This document shows, one piece after another, positions 1 to 5,430 of a stretch of DNA of 5,430 nt (position 1 is the stretch's first letter; every line of letters starts with the position of its first letter). The position numbers were made by a program, and so were the translations under genes. This DNA is from Candidatus Thorarchaeota archaeon (GTDB lineage: Archaea; Asgardarchaeota; Thorarchaeia; Thorarchaeales; Thorarchaeaceae): the NCBI GenBank assembly GCA_029856425.1, contig JAHQWZ010000147.1, positions 1-5,430 on the forward strand. Reading direction: 5' to 3'. The notes under the pieces were generated by a model. That model did not search any database. It was not told where the DNA came from and saw only the letters and a list, made by a program, of their open reading frames with translations.

Positions 1-2
1 TC

Positions 3-1229
3 AAGAGTTCAAACGTAGACTTTCAAGGATCAGACTTTCCTGCACTAATCCACGAGGAATTAGCTGTCAGTCAAGACTTTGCCAGGGTCTGTGAACTTGA
101 CTATCTAGAAGAGGTAGACTGGATCATCTCAGTCGGAGGCGACTTTGTAAAGACCCATCAGGTTGTAGCAAAGAATGTTTACAAGCAAGTGAGAAACGGG
201 AAGCCACTCATTGCAATTGGAGATATAGGCTCCAACCTCCATAGATGGTCCAAAATCCATGTAGCTCTGCAAGTGAAAGAAACAGAGAAGTTCCTGAGCA
301 AGCTTGCTGAAAAGGACTCAAACCTTCCTGGGCTGACGAGCACTCAGGCCCAGCTCCTTGTTGAGATAACGGATAACGGCAAGGGAGCAATAATCGTTGG
401 ACCAAGGATTTTAGAGTTCAAAGAACCAGGCCTCGCACTTCGTGCACTTGTGCGACTAGCTGGGGCAGACGGTGCACTGTTCCCATTGTTCCCAACCGGA
501 AACGAGGCAGGGGTTATGAAGGCAGGATTGCGGCCAGAGATGTTGCCCGGACCTGCGTCTGTGACTATGAAAGAAGCCAAATCGCTCGTGGAAGAGACTT
601 GGGGAGAGGGAAACCTGTCGGATGGCCTACATCTAGTTGAGATGCGTAAAAAGGCCCGGAAGGGGGAATTAGACGTACTCTATGTGGCTGAGGGCTCACT
701 ATCACCTGAGGGCTTTGAAAAGGTTCACACAATTATCTACCAATCACCCTATCCATCAGAATGGTCAGAGATGGCCAAAGTAATCCTCCCAGCTACAACT
801 TTTGTGGAAGAAGATGGCACCTTTGTCAATCTTGAAATGAAACCCCTCAAGTTGAGGGCTATCGCAAAGGCTCCAGGAACTGCTCGACAGGACTGGCAAA
901 TCTTCTCAGAACTAGGAAAGAGAATGGGCAGAGGTGGATTTGAGCAGGAGACAACTGACGAAATCTGGGAGGAACTCTCGCGCTTCACTCGCAACATCGA
1001 GGTGGGCGGACAGGCCAGAAGAGCATCATGGAAGCCTGTATCCAAAGAGAAGAACGATTGGTATCCAAGATATCGAGGGGCAATCATTCCTGAGAGAATC
1101 GAGGACCTCGCGATCATGATCAAGGCTTTACCAAGTAGAGATGTGTCTCTCTCTGAGGAAACACTAGATGAACTGGTCAAACGTGTACAGAAAGAACATG
1201 CAGGAAAGACAAAGGAGGTGGTTTCATGA
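3..1229 (+). CDS. Molybdopterin-oxidoreductase-fold protein, NuoG/FdhA-like, C-terminal part (5' end outside window)
   Basis: The frame is open to the left edge and encodes about 408 residues (numbered here from position 3), so the true start is upstream. Residues 38-60 (DWIISVGG onward) match the nucleotide-binding-fold segment of MopB proteins that normally reads like 'D.ilviGsNp..hPv'. Residues 166-183 (GNEAG...LPG) match the 'aN..Ga...G..P..LPG' segment of formate dehydrogenase alpha and complex I NuoG. Residues 262-276 carry the family hallmark LPATTFVEEDGTFVN, followed by a DW motif at 297-298. The protein ends about 100 residues after the LGKRMG segment, and I see no MopB_CT dinucleotide-binding domain, which favours a NuoG-like electron-transfer subunit over a catalytic molybdoenzyme. 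Any Fe-S ligands or catalytic Cys/Sec would lie in the missing N-terminal half. The TGA overlaps the nfnA start (ATGA), so the product probably works with NfnAB in cytosolic NAD(P)H/ferredoxin electron transfer. Family assignment is firm; NuoG versus FdhA is not. Confidence 0.82.
   Translation, partial: KSSNVDFQGSDFPALIHEELAVSQDFARVCELDYLEEVDWIISVGGDFVKTHQVVAKNVYKQVRNGKPLIAIGDIGSNLHRWSKIHVALQVKETEKFLSKLAEKDSNLPGLTSTQAQLLVEITDNGKGAIIVGPRILEFKEPGLALRALVRLAGADGALFPLFPTGNEAGVMKAGLRPEMLPGPASVTMKEAKSLVEETWGEGNLSDGLHLVEMRKKARKGELDVLYVAEGSLSPEGFEKVHTIIYQSPYPSEWSEMAKVILPATTFVEEDGTFVNLEMKPLKLRAIAKAPGTARQDWQIFSELGKRMGRGGFEQETTDEIWEELSRFTRNIEVGGQARRASWKPVSKEKNDWYPRYRGAIIPERIEDLAIMIKALPSRDVSLSEETLDELVKRVQKEHAGKTKEVVS
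1214..1220 (+). promoter_or_regulatory. Ribosome-binding site of nfnA
   Basis: GGAGGTG lies 5 nt before the ATG at 1226 and inside the last codons of the preceding gene. It is a near-perfect complement to the 3' end of 16S rRNA. It fixes the nfnA start and, with the ATGA overlap, implies translational coupling. Confidence 0.85.
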
Positions 1230-2101
1230 AGGGAGAGATCATAATCAACGAAGAAGTAGTGCCTAACGTGCACAGGCTTGTTCTATCTGCACCGGTGATA
1301 GCCAAGAGGGCCAAGCCTGGGCAGTTCGTTATTGTGATACCAGATGAGGTGGGGGAGAGGATTCCATTCACACTGTCTGACTGGTCCTCAGAAAATGGGA
1401 CTATAACAATCTTCTATCAGGAAGCCGGAGTGTCCACGATGAAACTCACTCGCATGGAACCTGGTGACATAGTACACACAGTTGTTGGACCGCTCGGAAG
1501 ACCCTCCAAGATTGAAAACTTTGGAACTGTTCTTCTAGGTGGTGGATGTTATGGTCTAGGAGCCATCTACCCTTTGGCAAAGGCGTTCAAAAAGGCAGGC
1601 AACAGGGTCATTGGACTCTTTGAGGCTCGCACAGCGTATATCGTGTATAATGAGGAGAAGCTCAGAGAAGAGGTCGATGAACTATACATTGTGACTGCTG
1701 ATGGTTCTAGGGGACTCAAAGGACATGTCCCAGAGGCATTACCGTATATTCTCGAAAAAGAGGGAAAAATCGACTACGCCCACTTCATAGGTTGTACCTA
1801 CATGATGATGGTATCATCCAGGGGAACAAAGGAGCATAATATCCCTACTATCGTAGCTATGAACTCCTTGATGCTGGATGGAACGGGGATGTGCGGTATA
1901 TGTCGAGTGGAGGTGGATGGCAATACGAAGTTCGCATGCGTCGATGGTCCTGACTTTGATGGTCACAAAGTGAACTGGGACATGGTATTTGCACGAAAGC
2001 ATGCCTACGTCGCAGAGGAAAACATGGCATACCAATTCTACAAGACGAGAACAGATGGCGCTTCAGGTGAGTGTGCAAAGAAGCAAAGGGAGGTGGCATA
2101 A
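1226..2101 (+). CDS. nfnA: NfnA-type FAD/[2Fe-2S] subunit of NADH-dependent reduced ferredoxin:NADP+ oxidoreductase
   Basis: The 291-residue product has the length and layout of NfnA (also called SudB or sulfide/dihydroorotate-dehydrogenase-like FAD/NAD-binding protein). An N-terminal ferredoxin-reductase beta-barrel spans about residues 1-95, with the flavin-binding RIPFTLSD motif at 45-52 and a GPLG turn at 88-91. An NAD-binding lobe follows from about 100 to 210, opening with LLGGGCYGLGAI at 103-114. The C-terminal cluster motif DGTGMCGICRV (218-228) plus FACVDGP (236-242) provides C223, C226 and C238. D218 is the likely fourth ligand, since NfnA clusters are known to use three Cys and one Asp. 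In the family this subunit exchanges electrons with NAD(H) and passes them through [2Fe-2S] to NfnB. The start is set by a strong ribosome-binding site. It overlaps the upstream gene by 4 nt and abuts nfnB. A PyrK-type role is less likely, because nfnB is adjacent and no pyrD is present. Confidence 0.9.
   Translation: MKGEIIINEEVVPNVHRLVLSAPVIAKRAKPGQFVIVIPDEVGERIPFTLSDWSSENGTITIFYQEAGVSTMKLTRMEPGDIVHTVVGPLGRPSKIENFGTVLLGGGCYGLGAIYPLAKAFKKAGNRVIGLFEARTAYIVYNEEKLREEVDELYIVTADGSRGLKGHVPEALPYILEKEGKIDYAHFIGCTYMMMVSSRGTKEHNIPTIVAMNSLMLDGTGMCGICRVEVDGNTKFACVDGPDFDGHKVNWDMVFARKHAYVAEENMAYQFYKTRTDGASGECAKKQREVA
2089..2095 (+). promoter_or_regulatory. Ribosome-binding site of nfnB, supporting a GTG start
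   Basis: GGAGGTG lies 6 nt before GTG at 2102 and overlaps the last codons of nfnA. The TAA of nfnA (2099-2101) is directly followed by the GTG. The site decides in favour of GTG at 2102 over the internal ATG codons further downstream. Confidence 0.8.
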
Positions 2102-3547
2102 GTGAGCGAAAGAAAAGAGGGACTCACACCTAAGGAACGAATGGCCATCCCCAGAGCCAAGATGCCAGAACAGAATCCGTCAGCCAGGGCTGCAAACTTC
2201 GAGGAAGTCCCATTGGGACTTACACCCGAACAAGCCATGCAAGAAGCAAAGAGATGCCTTGATTGCAGAAAGCGACCTTGTGTTTCTGGATGCCCTGTTG
2301 GTGTCCAAATTCCTGAATTTATCAAGCTAGTAGGAGAAGGCAAATTTGGAGAAGCTGCCAAGTTGATCAAGCAAACTAATGTCCTTCCTGCAGTCACCGG
2401 AAGAGTATGTCCGCAAGAGAATCAATGCGAAGGGGATTGTACACTATTCAAGAGATATGGAGGCGTTTCCATTGGTGCTCTCGAGCGTTTTGTAGCGGAT
2501 TATGAGAGGACCAACAATCTAGTTGAGATACCCCCTAAGCCAAAATCAACTGGGAAAAAAGTTGCGATAATTGGATCCGGGCCATCCGGTCTCACCGTTG
2601 CAGGCGACCTAATATTGCTAGGTCACGAAGTCACTGTTCTAGAGGCACTCCATGAAGCTGGAGGCGTTCTCGTCTATGGAATCCCAGAATTTAGACTCCC
2701 AAAGGCTATTGTTGCAGCGGAGGTGGACTACCTAGTCAAGCAAGGTGTCAACTTTGAGTTGAATGTCGTTGCTGGAATGACTGTCACGATGGACGAGCTA
2801 GTGGAGGAATATGATGCAATCTACATAGGTGTGGGTGCAGGTCTTCCATGGTTCATGAGAATCGAGGGAGAAGAACTCAATGGAGTATTTTCTGCAAATG
2901 AATATCTCACTAGGTCCAATCTCATGAAGGGCTATTTGTTTCCTGATTATGACTCACCACTTCCCCCAGGAAAGCATGTCTGTGTTGTTGGGGGCGGTAA
3001 CGTTGCAATGGACGCCGCACGGACAGCTAAAAGACTAGGCGCCAAAGTAACCATCGTCTATAGACGTGCAAGAGAACAACTTCCTGCTAGAGGAGAAGAG
3101 GTCCATCATGCTGAAGAAGAGGATATCATATTCAATTTGTTGTCAAATCCAGTAAAGATTCTGGGGAAAGATGGTGTCGTTACTGGCATGGAATGCATCA
3201 GGATGGAATTAGGCGAACCTGACGACAGCGGACGGCGTCGACCCATTCCCATTGAGGGATCAAACTTTGAGATGGAGTGCGATCAAGTCATCATCTCAAT
3301 TGGGGCAGGCGCAAATCCGCTATTGACAAAGACAATGCCCGAACTGGAACTCAACAAATGGGGCTATATTGTCGTGAATGAGAATAACCGAACTAATATT
3401 GAGAAAATCTGGGCTGGCGGCGACATAGTCACTGGCTCCGCCACAGTGATTGAAGCAATGGGTGCTGGAAGAATCGCAGCAAAATCAATCCACGCATATT
3501 TGATGGACCTTCCGCAACCATCAGCTGATAAAGAAGGAGCCGTTTAG
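2102..3547 (+). CDS. nfnB: NfnB-type large subunit (GltD-like FAD/two-[4Fe-4S] oxidoreductase)
   Basis: The 481-residue product matches NfnB/SudA, often annotated as NADPH-dependent glutamate synthase small subunit. The N-terminal Fe-S domain (about 40-135) has cysteines C52, C55, C60, C64 and then C103, C109, C113, the spacing seen in the dihydropyrimidine dehydrogenase/GltD N-terminal domain. E128 in IGALERF sits where the non-cysteine fourth ligand is expected, as reported for NfnB. An FAD-binding Rossmann motif, GSGPSG, is at 158-163. A second dinucleotide motif, GGGNVAMD (297-304), is followed by VYRRAREQLPAR (319-330), typical of NADP(H) binding. The C-terminal FAD-contacting GGD lies at 439-441, followed by an amphipathic GAGRIAAKSI helix. 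In NfnAB this subunit holds the bifurcating FAD and binds NADPH and ferredoxin. No GltB-type large glutamate synthase subunit is nearby, so an Nfn role fits better than glutamate synthesis. It is the last gene of the operon. Confidence 0.9.
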   Translation: MSERKEGLTPKERMAIPRAKMPEQNPSARAANFEEVPLGLTPEQAMQEAKRCLDCRKRPCVSGCPVGVQIPEFIKLVGEGKFGEAAKLIKQTNVLPAVTGRVCPQENQCEGDCTLFKRYGGVSIGALERFVADYERTNNLVEIPPKPKSTGKKVAIIGSGPSGLTVAGDLILLGHEVTVLEALHEAGGVLVYGIPEFRLPKAIVAAEVDYLVKQGVNFELNVVAGMTVTMDELVEEYDAIYIGVGAGLPWFMRIEGEELNGVFSANEYLTRSNLMKGYLFPDYDSPLPPGKHVCVVGGGNVAMDAARTAKRLGAKVTIVYRRAREQLPARGEEVHHAEEEDIIFNLLSNPVKILGKDGVVTGMECIRMELGEPDDSGRRRPIPIEGSNFEMECDQVIISIGAGANPLLTKTMPELELNKWGYIVVNENNRTNIEKIWAGGDIVTGSATVIEAMGAGRIAAKSIHAYLMDLPQPSADKEGAV

Positions 3548-3555
3548 AAACCCGG

Positions 3556-5274
3556 TCACGACTGATAGACACCTCTTACCTCTTTCACCACTAGTCCAGG
3601 CAGATCCTTGATAGACTTCACCGGGATGGCATGTGCTCCAGCCTTGGCCATATCACCAAGTAACTTGTCTTCAAGTTCGTTTCCAGGGGAACCGATATGG
3701 AACATGAAATACTTGTGGCCTCTTCGAGTCAGCTTTGCGATTGATTTGATGAGCTGGCTCCAGTTGGCAATCTCAGCATCCGTAATCATAAGAACCATGA
3801 TGCCAGACCCTGAGCTATCGCATGCATCCGCAATCTTCTTTATTGGAGCAACTGTGCCGCCTCCTTGATACGCGAGCAGCACTTTCTCTATTGTTGAACG
3901 TTCACGGGTCCAATCACAGATGCGAGCACCATCTGAGAAGTTAATGGCAGAAATTCTGTTCCCTTTGCGTAATGCTACATCAATGGCTGCAAATGCAGAA
4001 ACAAGTGCTGTATGATATAACCCAGAGGGATTCCTGCCGCGCCTTGACCATGTCATTGACCCACTGGAGTCAATCACAAGCAGGAGGTCTGGTAGAGAGT
4101 TAGATTCAGACTCCCCGTACATCTCAGTCTTAAGCCATCGTCTAGTAGACATATTAGGAACCAGGACAGGAAAAGCCTGCAGACTCTGGACAACATCAAG
4201 CTCTTCGAGGGGATCTCCTAGGCGCCACAGCTGAATGGATAACGGAGTGAACCCCGCGAGTTTGCTCTTCCGGACATCGAACCTCAGGAGGCCGCGGACC
4301 TTTGCCCTATACCAGAATCGAATCCATTGTTTCCGCTTAGAGCCTATTCCGGCCACCAGATAGACAGCCTCTAGATCGCTTAAATCACCACCACGCTGTT
4401 CAACCTCAACTGCGAGCCGCTCCATTTCCATCTCAAGGTCCTGGTCATTGGCATTAGACATGCACCGTCTTGCGCGGTCACCATTTCGAATCTCAACAGG
4501 ATTCCCCATTAATCCATCCACATCAATTGGAACATCGATTGCACCTGTTTCTGAAGCATTATCTGGTTCGGCCGTTCCTCCGCAGCCTGCAAGGGGTTCT
4601 TCAGGATCTGGCTGCCATTCAGCTACTATCTTGGCAATCTCCTCAACTGCTTTAGGCCATCTATTCTCATTGTCAATGTACTTGCGTCCTATCCACGCAA
4701 TAGACTCAGCACCCTCATAGGTCTGTTTGTCTATGCTGACTGTAGAGGGCAGTGGAAAGCCCCACATCGCTCGGTAACAGGAAACAATCAATAGCCAAAG
4801 AGGACTGTGAGCTTGCCCCATCATGGAAGAGCCAAAGATATTGGAGGTGATACGAGAATGCGTAAGGCGTGTGTATCTCTTCAACAAAGCAGAGTCCACA
4901 ACAAGGTCAGCAAACAGATTGCAGACAAACAAAGCAGTCGCGTCATTGACATGACGCCTTGCTGCAGCAAACATCATACCATTCATCACGGCATCATAAG
5001 GGCAGACCAAGTAGTGCTGAATCTCATGCTGACAAACTGACCTGAGATAGGGCTCAGCCTCGTTCGAGTCCAGATGTGGTGGAACCCCTGCAGTATTGAG
5101 ATGGACAGTCCAGTCATGGGTTTCAATGTAGAAATAGCTATTAGCATCGTCCGAGTGCTCTACATGGACATCAGGCAAGGGTGGATAATAGAAATCCGAG
5201 AGCGCGCTTTCCCATGCACGGCGAGCCACCAGACCCAATGAATCGCCTCTGGACAGACTAGGAACCTGTTTCAA
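3556..5274 (-). CDS. Predicted HExxH metallopeptidase-like domain fused to a C-terminal VWA (MIDAS) domain
   Basis: The protein has 572 residues and no signal peptide or membrane segment that I can see, so it is probably cytosolic. The N-terminal domain contains HEIQH at 83-87 and, about 35 residues on, NLFADLVVD (119-127). This resembles the 'HExxH ... AaDyavN' pattern of the putative metallopeptidase domain found in DUF2201-type VWA proteins, with D123 a possible third metal ligand. A linker rich in acidic residues, Pro and Gly (about 222-262) leads to a helical, charged middle region. The VWA domain runs from about 395 to the end. It has a complete MIDAS: DxSxS at D402/S404/S406, T474 in GGGT and D499 in ITDA. 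The start is TTG at 5274, the earliest possible because an in-frame TGA lies at 5281-5283. TTG at 5238 and GTG at 5229 are alternatives. The gene follows the partial upstream gene by 14 nt. VWA proteins of this kind often act with MoxR-type AAA+ ATPases, but none is visible here. Substrate and role are unknown. Confidence 0.8.
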   Translation of the reverse strand: MKQVPSLSRGDSLGLVARRAWESALSDFYYPPLPDVHVEHSDDANSYFYIETHDWTVHLNTAGVPPHLDSNEAEPYLRSVCQHEIQHYLVCPYDAVMNGMMFAAARRHVNDATALFVCNLFADLVVDSALLKRYTRLTHSRITSNIFGSSMMGQAHSPLWLLIVSCYRAMWGFPLPSTVSIDKQTYEGAESIAWIGRKYIDNENRWPKAVEEIAKIVAEWQPDPEEPLAGCGGTAEPDNASETGAIDVPIDVDGLMGNPVEIRNGDRARRCMSNANDQDLEMEMERLAVEVEQRGGDLSDLEAVYLVAGIGSKRKQWIRFWYRAKVRGLLRFDVRKSKLAGFTPLSIQLWRLGDPLEELDVVQSLQAFPVLVPNMSTRRWLKTEMYGESESNSLPDLLLVIDSSGSMTWSRRGRNPSGLYHTALVSAFAAIDVALRKGNRISAINFSDGARICDWTRERSTIEKVLLAYQGGGTVAPIKKIADACDSSGSGIMVLMITDAEIANWSQLIKSIAKLTRRGHKYFMFHIGSPGNELEDKLLGDMAKAGAHAIPVKSIKDLPGLVVKEVRGVYQS

Positions 5275-5284
5275 CTTCTTTCAG

Positions 5285-5290
5285 TCTCCT
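5285..5290 (-). promoter_or_regulatory. Ribosome-binding site of the VWA gene, overlapping the upstream stop codon
   Basis: Read on the minus strand, AGGAGA lies with its GGAG core 11 nt before the TTG at 5274, a rather long spacing. Its first two bases are the last two bases of the TAG that ends the upstream gene, which suggests coupled translation. Confidence 0.55.
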
Positions 5291-5430
5291 ATTCACTAAG
5301 ACTCGATTCAATCTCCTGTTTTAGCTCCAAAGCATCTGTTCCGCCCGATATTTCAAGAAAGACCGATGATTCAGATTTGTCACCAGTGACATAGATGACC
5401 AGAGTTAAACCATCAGTTCGGACAACCTTT
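5289..5430 (-). CDS. C-terminal end of an unrecognised protein (5' end outside window)
   Basis: On the minus strand a frame is open from the right edge (first full codon at 5429) to a TAG at 5289-5291, giving 46 residues. The sequence begins KVVRTDGLTLVIYVTGD and ends KQEIESSLSE. It reads as two probable beta strands (TLVIYVTGD and SSVFLEISG) joined by a short turn, then a charged amphipathic helix. It is a plausible protein tail rather than chance. It has balanced composition, and its stop falls within the ribosome-binding site of the next gene in the same direction, as expected within an operon. I do not recognise the family from this fragment. A gene that acts with the VWA protein is likely by position, and a MoxR-type ATPase would be the usual partner, but the fragment shows no ATPase motif that could confirm this. 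Confidence 0.6.
   Translation of the reverse strand, partial: KVVRTDGLTLVIYVTGDKSESSVFLEISGGTDALELKQEIESSLSE

Noticed and set aside
189..1229. GTG at 189 as the true start of the first gene
   Set aside because: The frame is open to the window edge, and residues upstream of 189 continue the MopB fold. There is no ribosome-binding site just before 189, so this is an internal valine.
749..1273. A 174-codon minus-strand reading frame
   Set aside because: It lies antisense to the well-supported MopB-type gene, has serine-rich shadow-like composition and shows no recognisable domain.
2038..2397. A 119-codon minus-strand reading frame across the nfnA/nfnB junction
   Set aside because: It is antisense to the nfnA C-terminus and the cysteine-rich nfnB N-terminus, both of which match known families.
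2102..3547. Glutamate synthase small subunit (gltD) function
   Set aside because: The fold is shared, but no large synthase subunit gene is present and nfnA is directly upstream, which favours NfnB.
3568..3592. Pyrimidine-rich tract after nfnB as an archaeal-type terminator
   Set aside because: It has no run of T longer than three and encodes the C-terminus of the opposing gene, so base composition alone is not sufficient support.
4448..4720. Plus-strand reading frames of 60-90 codons in the 4448-5040 region
   Set aside because: They are shadows of the VWA gene on the opposite strand, without ribosome-binding sites or plausible protein composition.

Overview
This 5.4 kb window is almost entirely coding. 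It looks like part of a prokaryotic chromosome, more likely archaeal than bacterial. The clues are tight gene packing, strong GGAGGTG ribosome-binding sites 5-6 nt before starts, a mix of ATG, GTG and TTG starts, intermediate base composition and frequent AGA/AGG arginine codons in nfnB. An Asgard-type or other anaerobic archaeon would fit, but I cannot place it from sequence alone and hold this with low confidence.

Left part (positions 3-3547, + strand): three tightly coupled redox genes. The first is the C-terminal ~408 residues of a molybdopterin-oxidoreductase-fold protein of the NuoG/FdhA type, which enters from the left edge. Its stop overlaps the ATG of nfnA (ATGA). nfnA encodes the small flavin/[2Fe-2S] subunit of an NfnAB-type NADH-dependent reduced ferredoxin:NADP+ oxidoreductase. 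Its TAA is followed directly by the GTG of nfnB, the large subunit, which has an N-terminal two-[4Fe-4S] domain and a GltD-like FAD/NAD(P) module. The key ligand positions for both subunits are present. The operon therefore predicts a cytosolic flavin-based electron-bifurcating or transhydrogenating module joined to a NuoG/FdhA-like iron-sulfur subunit.

Right part (positions 3556-5430, - strand): a convergent unit separated from nfnB by only 8 bp. It holds the last 46 codons of an unrecognised gene cut by the right edge. This is followed after 14 nt by a 572-residue protein with an HExxH metallopeptidase-like N-terminal domain and a C-terminal von Willebrand factor A (VWA) domain with a complete MIDAS metal site. 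The stop codon of the upstream gene overlaps the ribosome-binding site of the VWA gene, so the two are probably co-translated.

No RNA genes, CRISPR arrays, mobile elements or convincing promoters or terminators were seen. Promoters of both transcription units must lie outside the window, and there is no gene-free stretch longer than 14 nt. The most noteworthy points are the pairing of a NuoG/FdhA-like subunit with NfnAB, the apparent lack of a molybdopterin dinucleotide-binding C-terminal domain in that subunit, and the predicted peptidase-VWA fusion protein.
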